Assembly: GCF_001766835.1 (NCBI RefSeq)
Contig: NZ_LKEU01000040.1
Location: forward strand, 1 to 64,000
Reading direction: 5' to 3'
DNA length: 64,000 nt
Source of the DNA: Acetobacterium wieringae
GTDB taxonomy: Bacteria; Bacillota; Clostridia; Eubacteriales; Eubacteriaceae
Shown: piece after piece, positions 34,770-44,840 of the stretch
Layout: every line of letters begins with the position of its first letter
Numbering within the stretch: the stretch's first letter is position 1
The notes under the pieces: generated by a model
What the model was told of the DNA's origin: nothing
Seen by the model: the letters and a program-made list of their open reading frames with translations, nothing else
Database searches by the model: none
Translations under genes and position numbers: made by a program

Positions 34770-35282
34770 TTAATATCCGATTTCCCGATCGGGGTTTTCC
34801 CCTTCATCATCAGTCAGCAGTTTGTGGCAGTCAAGAATCAGCTTAACTGAGGTTCCTACCTTACCAATCCCTTTTACAAATTGGCGGCTGTCGCTTTCAT
34901 CCAGATCGGGATGGGGAACAATTTCCTCGGCTGGAATCGCCACCACTTCAGTCACTCCATCGACAATCAATCCGACCGTAATATCTGCAATCTCAACCAC
35001 AATCACGCAGGTACGCTCATCGTAGCTACGAGCCGGTTTGCCAAACCGGAGTCGGACATCCACTACCGGAATGATCTGCCCCCGGAGACTCATAATTCCT
35101 TTTACGTATTCAGGCAGTTCCGGCACCTCGGTTATTTTTTGAATTCCGATTATTTCTGTAACATAAGTAATTTCAAGTCCATAGGCCTCAGTATCCAAGT
35201 TAAAGGTTAAATACTTCCCTTCTTCGGTTTCATCATCCTCTGCCATTTCAAGATCATCAAATTCATCATACACTTCCGCCAT
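34770..35282 (-). CDS. cheW: CheW coupling protein
   Basis: A 170-residue single CheW domain with an acidic N-terminal extension. Motifs include KYLTFNLDTEAYGLEI, VKGIMSLRGQIIPVVDVRLRFG and VTEVVAIPAEEI. It couples the chemoreceptor to CheA. AAAGGAGGCG lies before the ATG. It sits between cheA and the receptor gene in the normal order of such clusters. Confidence 0.93.
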   Translation of the reverse strand: MAEVYDEFDDLEMAEDDETEEGKYLTFNLDTEAYGLEITYVTEIIGIQKITEVPELPEYVKGIMSLRGQIIPVVDVRLRFGKPARSYDERTCVIVVEIADITVGLIVDGVTEVVAIPAEEIVPHPDLDESDSRQFVKGIGKVGTSVKLILDCHKLLTDDEGENPDREIGY

Positions 35283-35309
35283 CGTTTCGCCTCCTTTGTG
35301 CTGCAGCTG

Positions 35310-37388
35310 TTAATTGTTAAGCCGTTTTTGATCGACCAGGCCATTGACATCCAAAATCAGACTGATGTTGCCGTCCCCCAGTAGCGTGCAACCGGCCAGC
35401 CCCTCAATTTTTTTCATCCGCTGAATATACTTTGGCAGCGTTTTTACTACCACTTGTTGCTCACCCAATAATTCATCCGCAAAAAGACAGGTGGTCTTGT
35501 TTTCCCCCTCTAACATGATTAAAATGCCCTCATCAATTTGAGTTGCCCCTTTTTTTACCTTATAACGGTCTTTGAGCCGTAAAATCGGATAACACTGACC
35601 CCGGATCATAATCATCTCATTATCATCGGTATCCCGAAAAACCGCCTGGGCCTTGGGGATAAAGGATTCTTTTATCGCCATAATCGGCAACGTGTAACAG
35701 GTTTCCCCCACCCGGATATTCATTCCTTCAATGATAGCCAGGGTCAGCGGAATTTTTAACGTGATGGTGGTTCCCCGACCTTCCACACTTTCCACCAGAA
35801 TAGTGCCACCAACTGATTCAATGTTTTTAGCCACCACATCCATACCGACTCCCCGACCGGAAAACTCGGTTACCGCTTCTTTGGTGGAAAATCCCGGCAA
35901 AAAAATCAGGTTGAAAACTTCGGTGTCAGTCATCGTAGCAGCTTCCTCGCCAACTAAACCATTTTCAAACGCTTTTTTAAGAATCCCTTCCCGACTTAAG
36001 CCCTTCCCGTCATCCCGGATAATGATCAGCACCTCACCGCCAGCGTTTTTTGCTTCCAAAGTGATGGTGCCAGCCCGGGGTTTACCCTGGCTGATGCGGG
36101 TCTCTGCCACTTCAATCCCATGATCGGCAGAATTTCTAACTATGTGCATCAGCGGATCGCCGATCTGTTCAATGATATTCTTATCCACCTCGGTTTCTTC
36201 ACCCATAATATTTAGAGTAATATCTTTGCCCAGCTTTTTGCTGATATCCCGAACAATCCGATTCATCTTAAAAAAAGTGGGTCCCAGTGGTACCATTCGG
36301 ATGGACATAACCATATCCTGGAGTTCGTTCGTGATCTTCCTTAACTGTCGGGCGGATTTATTAAAATTGTCGAGAACCAATCCCTTGAGATCCGGATTTT
36401 GGGTGACCATGGCTTCAGAAATAACCATCTCACCCACCAGATTCATCAGTTTATCCAGTTTTTCCACACTTACCGAAATCATACTTTGACCATAGCCACC
36501 ATTGGAAATTGGGGTTTCTTTAGTCGGGGGCTGTTCCGCCGCCATTTTTTTTAGCTGGGGAACGATAATTGCTTCATCCGAGACCAGATTACTTATCTCT
36601 TCCCGGATTTCCTGAAATTCATTGAGTTCGGTGATCTCAATTTCCTCAATGAAGGCCATGGTATGAAAAAAAGCCTCCAGTTTATCTCGGGATTCCGGAG
36701 TTTTAATCTCCAAGACAAAACCATCCCGCTTAATGATCTCGACACAATCCGGATCATTGATGACGTCCTCCGGGATGCACTTAAAGTTTTCTGTGATTTC
36801 TTTTAAATTATGAACCACTGTGAAAGCCCTGATATTTTCCATCCCACAATTTTCGACAAACCGAAGCATCACCTGATAGGTTTTCGGGACACTGATTTTT
36901 GCCGTTTTATTGGAGCTGATATAATATTTTTCCTTCACCGGTTCGTTATTGACGACTTTAGAATCCGTCAGGTTGTTATTTTCTTTAAGCAAGACCAGAT
37001 GTGCTTTAATCTTCTCTATCAAAATTTCCGGATTTCCATCAGCTTCAGCCCCATTTTTTATTTTTTCCAACTCCTGTTTCATAAAGTCAATACCTTCAAA
37101 GACCAAGTCTGACAGGGTTGAAACATCGATATACTGAGGCTTTTCTTCCCGAATAAAGTAAAACATATCTTCGGTGGTATGCGCCAGCACAGACATATTG
37201 TTAATCAGCATCATCGCCGCCGAGCTTTTTATCGTATGCATAATCCGGAATATTTCATTAATGGTATCACTGGGGTACCTGCCCAGGGCCTCGGTTTTTA
37301 TCACCGACTGTTCCATTTGTTCCAATTGCTGGGAGGTTTCAAAAATAAAAACTTCCTGCATTGGGTCATTGATATATTGCTCTGCCAA
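35310..37388 (-). CDS. cheA: CheA chemosensory histidine kinase
   Basis: A 692-residue CheA. The P1 Hpt domain has the phosphorylated histidine at H51 (IMHTIKSSAAMM). A middle region follows, then the dimerisation helices (MISVSVEKLDKLMNLVGEMV), the ATPase domain (IVRNSADHGIE, DDGKGLSREGI, FSGRGVGMDVV) and a C-terminal CheW-like domain. The start is TTG at 37388, placed by GGAGG eight bases upstream. It lies 12 bases after the TetR-type gene, so both are probably co-transcribed. It phosphorylates CheB and probably the single-domain receiver at 27789. Confidence 0.92.
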   Translation of the reverse strand: MAEQYINDPMQEVFIFETSQQLEQMEQSVIKTEALGRYPSDTINEIFRIMHTIKSSAAMMLINNMSVLAHTTEDMFYFIREEKPQYIDVSTLSDLVFEGIDFMKQELEKIKNGAEADGNPEILIEKIKAHLVLLKENNNLTDSKVVNNEPVKEKYYISSNKTAKISVPKTYQVMLRFVENCGMENIRAFTVVHNLKEITENFKCIPEDVINDPDCVEIIKRDGFVLEIKTPESRDKLEAFFHTMAFIEEIEITELNEFQEIREEISNLVSDEAIIVPQLKKMAAEQPPTKETPISNGGYGQSMISVSVEKLDKLMNLVGEMVISEAMVTQNPDLKGLVLDNFNKSARQLRKITNELQDMVMSIRMVPLGPTFFKMNRIVRDISKKLGKDITLNIMGEETEVDKNIIEQIGDPLMHIVRNSADHGIEVAETRISQGKPRAGTITLEAKNAGGEVLIIIRDDGKGLSREGILKKAFENGLVGEEAATMTDTEVFNLIFLPGFSTKEAVTEFSGRGVGMDVVAKNIESVGGTILVESVEGRGTTITLKIPLTLAIIEGMNIRVGETCYTLPIMAIKESFIPKAQAVFRDTDDNEMIMIRGQCYPILRLKDRYKVKKGATQIDEGILIMLEGENKTTCLFADELLGEQQVVVKTLPKYIQRMKKIEGLAGCTLLGDGNISLILDVNGLVDQKRLNN

Positions 37389-37400
37389 TCGGTTCCCTCC

Positions 37401-37997
37401 TTAGATTTTGTTTTCGATAAAGCCGCTTATAATTGTGTCGACCATTTCGGCAGTTTTTTCTTTAATTGAAAAACAATACCTTTCCATTCGCCATTTCAGA
37501 CAAATTTCCTTGCTGCCGCCGGTGAGAATATTTTCCAGTAGAACTGGATCCATATGTGCGCCAATGAGATTCTGATCTTTGGCCGCTTGAATTGTTTTGA
37601 TGATAAAATCTGCCCGTTTATAAATGATTGCACTAACCTTTTCCGCCAACTCCTCATCGCACATCAGGCTATCATAAGCTTGAATCACCACCGTAATTTC
37701 CGGATAGTTCTGATAATATTCGGCATAGGCATTATAGAAATAGCGAATCGCTTCCAGTGGTGAGAAGTTTTTTTTAACACAGGTTTCAATGATGGCATCA
37801 TCATACTGAGAAAAATGATCCACTACCGCCAGCATAATATCGGTTTTGGTCTTAAAATGCCGAAACAGCGTTCCTTCCGAGACACCTTCCTGATTAGCTA
37901 TCATTTTTGTCGACAAATTCTGAAGCCCCACCTCATTTAGCGTTTGAATCGTTGAAACGATAATACTTTCACGCCTTTTAATCAGTGATTTTTGCAT
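37401..37997 (-). CDS. TetR-family regulator heading the chemosensory operon
   Basis: A 198-residue protein with the TetR helix-turn-helix (TIQTLNEVGLQNLSTKMIAN, then SEGTLFRHFKTKTDIMLAVV) and a helical C-terminal ligand domain. It is the first gene of the transcript that continues into cheA 12 bases later. Its promoter carries a near-palindromic site (38013-38030) between the -10 box and the gene, pointing to autorepression. A ligand-responsive repressor controlling a whole chemosensory set is uncommon; the ligand is not predictable from sequence. Confidence 0.87.
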   Translation of the reverse strand: MQKSLIKRRESIIVSTIQTLNEVGLQNLSTKMIANQEGVSEGTLFRHFKTKTDIMLAVVDHFSQYDDAIIETCVKKNFSPLEAIRYFYNAYAEYYQNYPEITVVIQAYDSLMCDEELAEKVSAIIYKRADFIIKTIQAAKDQNLIGAHMDPVLLENILTGGSKEICLKWRMERYCFSIKEKTAEMVDTIISGFIENKI

Positions 37998-38012
37998 GGC
38001 GTTCCTCCTAAC

Positions 38013-38065
38013 GGAGTGATTACTTACTCCTATTTGAATTATACCCTTTTCCTCTTAATTGTCAA
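38013..38065 (-). promoter_or_regulatory. Promoter and operator of the TetR-che operon
   Basis: On the minus strand TTGACA (38060-38065) and TATAAT (38038-38043) are 16 bases apart, both perfect hexamers. Just downstream, GGAGTAAGTAATCACTCC (38013-38030) is a near-palindrome with GGAGT/ACTCC arms, placed to block early transcription. It is probably the TetR protein's operator. Confidence 0.8.
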
Positions 38066-38191
38066 CTTCTTCTGTGAAGTTCTTAGGGTTCTTTTGTGAA
38101 TTTTAATCGAATTCTTTCACCCATCCCTATCTCCCTTCACCGTTGACAATCTCGTTTTCGATTGATCACCACTTAGCCACTTTTTATGTTT

Positions 38192-38219
38192 TTGACTTTG
38201 ACAAAAGCCATGTTATAAT
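38192..38219 (+). promoter_or_regulatory. Sigma-A promoter of the FAD-dependent protein gene
   Basis: TTGACT (38192-38197) and TATAAT (38214-38219) with a 16-base spacer, followed by CAGGAGGA and the ATG at 38252. The leader is about 25 bases. Confidence 0.8.
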
Positions 38220-38251
38220 ATTTTTTATCTATTACACAACAGGAGGATCGG

Positions 38252-39874
38252 ATGATTCGAATTCCCAATCTCAAACTCGAGATTCAGCAAGCTAAAAACA
38301 ATGGGGCCGAAAAAGAGGCCTTAAGAGGCGCTATTCTGTCTAAACTAAAAATTAATCCCAAAGATTTAATCACTTTTAAAATATTTAAAAAATCCATTGA
38401 TGCCCGCAAGAAAAGTGCTATCGTGTATATCTATACAGTTGATGCCCGCCTAAAAAATGAGGTGGCTGTTCTAAAAAAGGGTAGTAAATCCGGTATTATT
38501 CCCAGTCCCGATTTATCCTATCAACCAGTCTCACCGGGAAATATTTTACTAAACCACCGACCGGTCATTATCGGCATGGGTCCTGCCGGTCTTTTTGCCG
38601 GTCTGATTCTGTCCCGCTCCGGTTACGCCCCCATTATTCTTGAACGGGGTGACGATGTCGATCACCGAAGCATCAAAATTGACACCTTCTGGCAAACAGG
38701 TGCGCTTGATCCAGAGAGTAATGTTCAGTTCGGTGAAGGCGGGGCCGGAACCTTTTCTGATGGCAAACTGACTACCCTGATTAACGATCCCCGTTGTCGC
38801 AGCATCCTTGAAGCGTTTATTGCCGCTGGTGCTCCTGAAGAAATCCTTTATCTCAGTAAACCCCATATCGGCACCGATCTGCTGCGAGAAACGGTGAAAA
38901 CCCTGCGTCAGACAATTATCGATAATGGCGGCGAAGTCCGGTTCCGCTCCCAGGTCACCGACTTCCTGATCGAAAACGGTCGTCTGACCGGATTGATTAT
39001 CAATGATCACAATCAACTCGACTGCCAGGTAGCGTTGATGGGAATCGGACATAGCGCCCGGGATACCTTTGAAACGCTTTATAAGCGGGGTATCACGATG
39101 ACTCCCAAAGCCTTTTCCATCGGAGTGCGGATTGAACACCCCCAAAGGCTAATCGACACTGCTCAATACGGATCTGCTGCCGGATCTGCTGGCCTGGGAG
39201 CAGCCGACTACAAGCTTTCCTATCATTCCCCTAACGGACGATCGGCCTACACCTTTTGCATGTGTCCCGGGGGGTATGTGGTGGCCGCTGCATCAGAACC
39301 CAACAGCGTCGTCACCAATGGCATGAGCGAACATCGACGTGATGGTCAAAATGCCAATGCTGCCCTACTGGTCGGGGTACAGCCTGAAGATTTCGGTGAT
39401 GACCACTCCCTGGCTGGGGTTGCCTTTCAACGCCACTGGGAGGGTCGGGCTTTTGCGCTGGGCGGCCAGAACTATCACGCCCCAGCTCAACTGGTGGGCG
39501 ATTTTCTGGCCGATCGACCCAGTAGCCAATGGGGTCAAGTTAAACCAACTTATACCCCGGGTCTCAAATTGACTCAGTTAAAAGACTGTCTGCCGGATTA
39601 TGTGGTAGCCACCTTAAAAGAGGCACTAATTCACTTTGACAAAAAGATCACTGGCTTTGCCATGGCCGACAGCATTATGACTGGAGTTGAAACCCGAAGC
39701 TCTTCACCGGTTCGAATCAACCGCAACGAAAACCATCTGTCTAACATCTCCGGACTCTACCCGATGGGTGAAGGTGCCGGTTACGCTGGTGGAATCATGT
39801 CTTCAGCGGTGGATGGCGTTAAAACTGCTGAACAAATTATTCAGGTCTATGCCCAACTTACCCCTAAAAAATAG
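38252..39874 (+). CDS. FAD-dependent dehydrogenase-like protein (COG2509 type)
   Basis: A 540-residue flavoprotein. A 90-residue N-terminal region precedes the dinucleotide-binding motif (VIIGMGPAGLFAGLILSRSG), followed by the family's FGEGGAGTFSDGKLTT motif and a C-terminal FAD closure (YPMGEGAGYAGGIMSSAVDG). HSARDTFETL and GFAMADSIMTGVETR are typical of this group, which resembles an oversized ferredoxin-NADP reductase/GidA-like fold and has no settled function. It is monocistronic between its own promoter and a very strong terminator. Confidence 0.87.
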   Translation: MIRIPNLKLEIQQAKNNGAEKEALRGAILSKLKINPKDLITFKIFKKSIDARKKSAIVYIYTVDARLKNEVAVLKKGSKSGIIPSPDLSYQPVSPGNILLNHRPVIIGMGPAGLFAGLILSRSGYAPIILERGDDVDHRSIKIDTFWQTGALDPESNVQFGEGGAGTFSDGKLTTLINDPRCRSILEAFIAAGAPEEILYLSKPHIGTDLLRETVKTLRQTIIDNGGEVRFRSQVTDFLIENGRLTGLIINDHNQLDCQVALMGIGHSARDTFETLYKRGITMTPKAFSIGVRIEHPQRLIDTAQYGSAAGSAGLGAADYKLSYHSPNGRSAYTFCMCPGGYVVAAASEPNSVVTNGMSEHRRDGQNANAALLVGVQPEDFGDDHSLAGVAFQRHWEGRAFALGGQNYHAPAQLVGDFLADRPSSQWGQVKPTYTPGLKLTQLKDCLPDYVVATLKEALIHFDKKITGFAMADSIMTGVETRSSSPVRINRNENHLSNISGLYPMGEGAGYAGGIMSSAVDGVKTAEQIIQVYAQLTPKK

Positions 39875-39905
39875 TTTAACCACCTTTCGCTTTTCTAATA
39901 ACACC

Positions 39906-39946
39906 GCAAAAGAGCTCCTGAAGATTTTCTTCAGGAGCTCTTTTGC
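39906..39946. terminator. Very strong bidirectional hairpin between convergent genes
   Basis: A perfect 19-base stem with a TTT loop (arms 39906-39924 and 39928-39946, containing GAGCTCCTGAAGA). T4 and A4 runs lie within the stem ends, so either strand can terminate. It separates the FAD protein gene from the convergent flavodoxin gene. Confidence 0.85.
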
Positions 39947-39988
39947 GACAAGTTACTTTCGTATTTTTAGATCGAATCCGGGTTGTGC

Positions 39989-40456
39989 TTAAACTGCTTT
40001 GCAAATTTCAGCGATTAAGTTGGCAATCTCTTCATCGCGTTTTTTATTCTTCCAGCTGACAATAAATGATTTTTCCACTCTGCCACCTTTTAATTCCACC
40101 ACTGACTTAATCTGCCGATTTGCCTTGGTTCCGCCAGTAAATTTGGATGCCAGCTGTTTCGTCACAAAACTGAATACTCTTTTCCCCTCCAGGGATGAAA
40201 CCTGTTCCAAGTATTCTTTCATCACCCCTGCCAATGAAAAGGCCCAAACCGGACTGGCAAAGATTACCACGTCGTAAGGGGTTACATCCGGTTTGCTGGT
40301 AAATACAATCGGCGGTTTAACGCCGGGATCATCATTTTCCGGAACGATTCGCTGAATTTCAGCATCCAGACCTTTTTTTACCAGAGCCGATCTCAACTTG
40401 TCGGCGACTGAAAAGGTATTGTTGGTTTTAGAAAAGACAATAATACCAATCTTCAT
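39989..40456 (-). CDS. Flavodoxin family protein
   Basis: A 155-residue flavodoxin-fold protein: the FMN phosphate loop VFSKTNNTFSVADKL near the N-terminus and the aromatic-containing flavin loop VIFASPVWAFSLAGVMKEYL. It is a likely low-potential electron carrier or flavin-dependent reductase. It stands alone on the minus strand, converging on the FAD protein gene; a functional link between the two is possible but not shown. GGAGAGCATGAA contains its ribosome binding site. Confidence 0.8.
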   Translation of the reverse strand: MKIGIIVFSKTNNTFSVADKLRSALVKKGLDAEIQRIVPENDDPGVKPPIVFTSKPDVTPYDVVIFASPVWAFSLAGVMKEYLEQVSSLEGKRVFSFVTKQLASKFTGGTKANRQIKSVVELKGGRVEKSFIVSWKNKKRDEEIANLIAEICKAV

Positions 40457-40642
40457 TTCATGCTCTCCATTTTCTTTAGAATGTGGTTATGTTTAGAATA
40501 CTAACAAAGCTCATGCATTTTTGGTCATTTATAGTTCTCTTGTTGACACTAAGGTACCTCATTTTATCATTTTTTTCAAGTCTTTTCGTAAATCTGACCA
40601 CAAATTTTTCAAAATTATGGCAACTTTTTCGTTAACTGCTCT

Positions 40643-40683
40643 AAAAAGCAGCCTGAGACCAGATGCTTTTCTCAGACTGCTTT
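40643..40683 (-). terminator. Terminator of the clostripain-type gene
   Basis: On the minus strand AAAGCAGtCTGAG pairs with CTCAGgCTGCTTT and a T-run follows, 33 bases past the stop codon. Confidence 0.8.
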
Positions 40684-40715
40684 GATTAATTACACAACTT
40701 CGTCATCGATTATTT

Positions 40716-42860
40716 TCATTGATTAAAATAGATCTCGCCATTGGCATCCACCGTAAAAATTTCAAAATCAGTATAGAGCGAGCTGCCAAAAATGTCATCA
40801 ATCTGGAAAGAATAATAGTAGTCGCCCACGGCCAATGGTTCTTCATAGATCACCGGATCATTGTTAAACGTATATGCCTCGCCTTCGTAAACACCCTCTT
40901 CATCGGTTTTCATACTATAAGAATAATACACCGGCGTGATCAGATCACCTTTTTTTAGCTTGGTAATTTCTTTCGCCGACTGACCCGTGACCGCATCGAT
41001 GCCATCCCAGGCTCCGATAATTGTGATGGTATAATTGCCATCGCTGGCAAAGTCAATTTTTATTCGTAAGTTGGTTTCCACCCCATTTAACATCACCGGC
41101 GAAGTATAGATATTGTAGGTATCACCCTGCTCAACAATATAGGTGGCCAAGGGTTGTCCATCCGGCAGTGAAACCCAGTAACCGTTGAAATTATCTTCAA
41201 ACTTACCGGTATTCCAATCGGCGGTGATGTTGTCATCCAGACCCAGTTCGATCAAGGTCTCCCCATCTCCGGCATCCATAAACACATCACAATATACAGC
41301 ATCTACATAATCCAGGGTATCAGCTGAAATGGTAAAGCCGTACATGCCATTGGCATTAATGGCGGGCTGTGATGAAAAGGAAACCGCACTTTCGTCTTCA
41401 CTAAAATTATAAGCCTCGGTGTCCGTCTGATCCAGGTCAGACCAATACTCAGATCCGGCTGCTTCATTATAGCCACTGCTCCAGTAGAGCGAGTTTTCCC
41501 CAAACCAGTCGGTATCGCTATACCCTCCGAAATCACCATTGGTGTCACTACCATAGGCCATTTTATCAACAAAGGACATATAATAGGGACTGACACAGAT
41601 ATCTTTAAAAATTGACAATTCCTCAGAACCCTGAATCGCCAGCGGATAATAAATCGCCAAGCCGTGAGAATCAGCCTTATCACTGCCGTTTTTCATGTAA
41701 ACCACGCAGTCCTGAAGGGCCGCCAACGCCTGATCAGCACCTGCGACATTTCCGGTAAGGTTTTTTAATACCGAACCCAGGTCAACCATATTGGTATAGC
41801 CTTCAGACTTGTTGTTACCACCATAGTTTTGGGCTGTCGTGATCCCTTTGATCATTTTGGAAAGAACATCGGTATTCGTGGTGGCGTTATACATTTCTTT
41901 TGCCACATCATTAAAGGCATACACCAGTTCATCGATTTTGGACAGGTCAATACAGGACAGGGTCGCCTCATTCTGACTGTCAATGGCAACACATGCTGCA
42001 TAAAACGAATCCACGATCACCTTGCCCAGCTCAGCACCACTGGCAGCCGGATTGCTGCTGATAAAACTGCCCATGGCAGTATAATCCCAACCATAGCCGG
42101 GTTCCAGTTCTTCTGATGCCACCATATAGCGGGCATGAGGTGCCAGCATATTGCCCGTTTCCACCGTTCCCATTAAACAGGCATCAAAGCCGATGAATTC
42201 AAAGCTATCCGTCATATTCGAATAAACCGAAGTCAGTGCGTTTTCCACTTCCAGCAGGGAAAGACTGTCGCTTTCATTCTGCTCATCAAAGCACACCCCA
42301 GTGATGCTGCCGCCCCCGTGATTCCAAAAAATCAGCCCCATTTTTTCAGCCGGATAAGCCGATACCCCCCAGTTCAGAAATTCTGCCAGAGTTTGGGCGC
42401 TACCCATATTGGCACCATCCTCCTCTTGTATCTGCTCCATATTCTGGTTTTCAATTACAAATCGCTGGGTCAATGAATCATCCACCAGATCATTATCCCA
42501 GGCATTGGCCCCGCCGGTCTGAACCACAAATTTTATCTGATCCGACTGGGTAGCATCTATCATTTCCTGGAGATCCATCGTAGCCAGACCACTTTCGCTT
42601 TCCAAATCTGAACCACACATATAAACAAAAATAGTCCAGGTTCCGCTCGCACCCATTTTTTTTGTCTCACTTCGGGTCAACCGTTGAATTGTCAGATCCC
42701 CACTGGAACTGACCTGCATATCCGTACTTCGGTTCAGTGATGTATCCAGGCCACTGTTTTTGTGGGTACCAACGCTTCCGCCATCATCTGAGCAAGCTGT
42801 TAATGACAGCACCATGGCAAAAACGATCAGAAATGCCATCAATCTTTTTTTCATGTTCAA
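40716..42860 (-). CDS. Clostripain-related cysteine peptidase, probable lipoprotein
   Basis: A 714-residue exported protein. The N-terminus is a lipoprotein signal (MAFLIVFAMVLSLTAC, lipobox LTAC). The caspase-like C11 peptidase core carries the catalytic His in LIFWNHGGGSITGV and the Cys in FIGFDACLMGTVE. A 300-residue C-terminal part rich in Gly, Asp and aromatic residues follows, of beta character and unknown role. It probably cleaves after basic residues at the cell surface, as clostripain does (by analogy). It has its own promoter and terminator and shows no operon partner. Confidence 0.87.
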   Translation of the reverse strand: MNMKKRLMAFLIVFAMVLSLTACSDDGGSVGTHKNSGLDTSLNRSTDMQVSSSGDLTIQRLTRSETKKMGASGTWTIFVYMCGSDLESESGLATMDLQEMIDATQSDQIKFVVQTGGANAWDNDLVDDSLTQRFVIENQNMEQIQEEDGANMGSAQTLAEFLNWGVSAYPAEKMGLIFWNHGGGSITGVCFDEQNESDSLSLLEVENALTSVYSNMTDSFEFIGFDACLMGTVETGNMLAPHARYMVASEELEPGYGWDYTAMGSFISSNPAASGAELGKVIVDSFYAACVAIDSQNEATLSCIDLSKIDELVYAFNDVAKEMYNATTNTDVLSKMIKGITTAQNYGGNNKSEGYTNMVDLGSVLKNLTGNVAGADQALAALQDCVVYMKNGSDKADSHGLAIYYPLAIQGSEELSIFKDICVSPYYMSFVDKMAYGSDTNGDFGGYSDTDWFGENSLYWSSGYNEAAGSEYWSDLDQTDTEAYNFSEDESAVSFSSQPAINANGMYGFTISADTLDYVDAVYCDVFMDAGDGETLIELGLDDNITADWNTGKFEDNFNGYWVSLPDGQPLATYIVEQGDTYNIYTSPVMLNGVETNLRIKIDFASDGNYTITIIGAWDGIDAVTGQSAKEITKLKKGDLITPVYYSYSMKTDEEGVYEGEAYTFNNDPVIYEEPLAVGDYYYSFQIDDIFGSSLYTDFEIFTVDANGEIYFNQ

Positions 42861-42983
42861 CCTCCAGGTTAAATGATTTTACTGGTAATTTCATGTCTTA
42901 ACCATCAACGGTTAAACCCACAGCCGACAATCATTGCTGCAAAGGCTTTAACCACAATGGATTTTTACATAATACTGACTCAT

Positions 42984-43011
42984 ATTATACGCTTCCCGGA
43001 TTGAATCGCAA
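42984..43011 (-). promoter_or_regulatory. Sigma-A promoter of the clostripain-type gene
   Basis: On the minus strand TTGCGA (43006-43011) and TATAAT (42984-42989) are 16 bases apart, giving a leader of about 115 bases. The remainder of 42861-43052 shows no gene or known RNA motif. Confidence 0.65.
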
Positions 43012-43052
43012 AGAAATTTCGCACCTAAAATCACTTTTTCACGATAACTTTA

Positions 43053-43090
43053 TAAAAAAACACAGACGCACATTGAAGTGGTCTGTGTTT
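43053..43090 (-). terminator. Terminator of fhs
   Basis: On the minus strand AAACACAGAC pairs perfectly with GTCTGTGTTT around a 13-base loop and a run of seven T follows. It lies about 80 bases past the fhs stop codon. Confidence 0.85.
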
Positions 43091-43169
43091 TAAATGGTTT
43101 AGGGAACAAACGGTCACCCGCTCCAATCAGAAAGACATTTAATGAACGGAATCCGGAATTTCAAAATGA

Positions 43170-44840
43170 TCAGGATAAACCGATGATTTCCCCATCTTCG
43201 GTAATATCCATGCCATTGGCAGCGGGTACCTTGGGCAAACCCGGCATCGTCATAATGGCACCGGTGATCACCACCACAAATCCAGCTCCTGCTGACAGAC
43301 GCACTTCTTTTACATGGATATTGAAATCCTGGGGAGCGCCCAACAGGGTTTGATCATCAGAGAAAGAATATTGGGTTTTAGCCATACAAACTGGCAGGTG
43401 GTCAAATCCCAAAGCAACAATTTCATCCAATTGTTTTTTTGCTTCCGGCTCGAATTCTACCCCATCAGCCCGGTAGATTTCTTTGGCAATGGTTTCAATT
43501 TTCTGCTCAATTGGCAGTTCCAGTGAGTAAAGTGGTTGATATTGAGACTCACCCTGATCACAAAGCTTAACCACTTCATGGGCCAGTTCTTCGCCGCCTT
43601 TGCCACCCTGAGAAAATACATCCGAGAGGATTACCTTGACATTTTTATTTTCACATGCTTTTTTAACTGCCTCAAATTCAGCTTCGGTATCCGTCGGGAA
43701 TTTATTCAAGGCAACCACAACCGGCACTTTAAACTTTTGCAAATTTTCCAGATGTTGAATCAGGTTAGCGCTGCCAGATTCCACCGCTGCCACGTTTTCG
43801 GTTGAAAGCTCTGTCTTGACCACGCCACCATTCATTTTAAGTGCCCGGACAGTAGCAACGATCACTACGGCATTGGGTTTTAAATCAGCATAACGGCATT
43901 TTATGTCAAAGAATTTTTCGGCCCCCAGGTCAGCACCAAATCCGGCTTCGGTTACTACATAATCGGCCAATTTCAAGGCTGTTCGGGTAGCCAGCACCGA
44001 GTTGCAGCCATGGGCAATATTGGCAAAGGGACCACCATGAATGAAAGCCGGGGTGTTTTCCAGAGTCTGAACCAGATTCGGTTTGATGGCGTCTTTGAGT
44101 AACAAAGCCATCGCCCCGGTAGCTTCCAGGTCATCAGCAGTCACAGCTTTGCCTTCGATGTTGTAAGCCACAATCATCCGACCCAGCCGCTCTTTAAGAT
44201 CGGTAAGACTGGAGGCCAGACAGAGAATTGCCATTATTTCTGACGCAACGGTAATGTCATAACCGGTTTCCCGTTCCACCCCATTGGCACGGCTACCTTG
44301 ACCAACAGTGATCATTCGCAACGCCCGATCATTCATATCTACAACTCGACGCCAGACAATCCGGTCGAGATCGATATTTAACAGATTTCCCTGATGAAGA
44401 TGATTGTCCAGTAGCGCCGCCAATAAACTATGGGCTGCGGTAATCGCATGGAAGTCGCCGGTGAAATGGAGGTTGATATCATCCATCGGTACAACCTGGG
44501 CATAGCCGCCACCAGCAGCGCCACCTTTGACCCCAAAGCATGGTCCCAGCGAAGGTTCTCTCAAAGTGGTGATGGTTTTTTTACCAATATAATTCAGGGC
44601 CATGGAAAGACCGACGTTGGTGGTGGTTTTTCCTTCACCAGCCGGGGTGGGGTTAATGGCGGTGACCAGAATCAGCTTACCATCTGGTTTGTCCTGATTG
44701 TCTTTCAACACTGACAAGGATACCTTGGCTTTGTGATTACCATAAAGTTCCAAGTCATCTCCGGTGATCCCCAATTTTTCAGCCACCTGTGCAATCGGTT
44801 GCAATTTAGCTTCCTGTGCGATCTGTACATCTGTTTTCAT
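43170..44840 (-). CDS. fhs: Formate-tetrahydrofolate ligase
   Basis: A 556-residue enzyme that joins formate to tetrahydrofolate with ATP, the second step of the methyl branch of the Wood-Ljungdahl pathway. The ATP-binding loop ([14 protein letters not shown]), [21 protein letters not shown] region, [30 protein letters not shown] and the C-terminal [20 protein letters not shown] are all present and the length is normal. It stands apart from other pathway genes, with its own promoter carrying an upstream inverted repeat shared with the gene at 50737-51240. GGAGAAAGA precedes the ATG. Confidence 0.97.
   Translation of the reverse strand: MKTDVQIAQEAKLQPIAQVAEKLGITGDDLELYGNHKAKVSLSVLKDNQDKPDGKLILVTAINPTPAGEGKTTTNVGLSMALNYIGKKTITTLREPSLGPCFGVKGGAAGGGYAQVVPMDDINLHFTGDFHAITAAHSLLAALLDNHLHQGNLLNIDLDRIVWRRVVDMNDRALRMITVGQGSRANGVERETGYDITVASEIMAILCLASSLTDLKERLGRMIVAYNIEGKAVTADDLEATGAMALLLKDAIKPNLVQTLENTPAFIHGGPFANIAHGCNSVLATRTALKLADYVVTEAGFGADLGAEKFFDIKCRYADLKPNAVVIVATVRALKMNGGVVKTELSTENVAAVESGSANLIQHLENLQKFKVPVVVALNKFPTDTEAEFEAVKKACENKNVKVILSDVFSQGGKGGEELAHEVVKLCDQGESQYQPLYSLELPIEQKIETIAKEIYRADGVEFEPEAKKQLDEIVALGFDHLPVCMAKTQYSFSDDQTLLGAPQDFNIHVKEVRLSAGAGFVVVITGAIMTMPGLPKVPAANGMDITEDGEIIGLS

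Noticed and set aside
38549..39145. 198-codon open frame opposite the FAD-dependent protein gene
   Set aside because: It mirrors codon bias of the real gene on the other strand; no start signal and no domain.
39700..39720. GGTTCGAATC, similar to a tRNA T-arm
   Set aside because: It lies within the coding region of the FAD protein and no acceptor or anticodon stem can be formed around it.
40543..40570. TTGACA-N16-TATCAT promoter-like sequence on the plus strand
   Set aside because: It points into the 3' end of the convergent clostripain-type gene with no plus-strand gene or RNA motif after it. An antisense transcript cannot be excluded.
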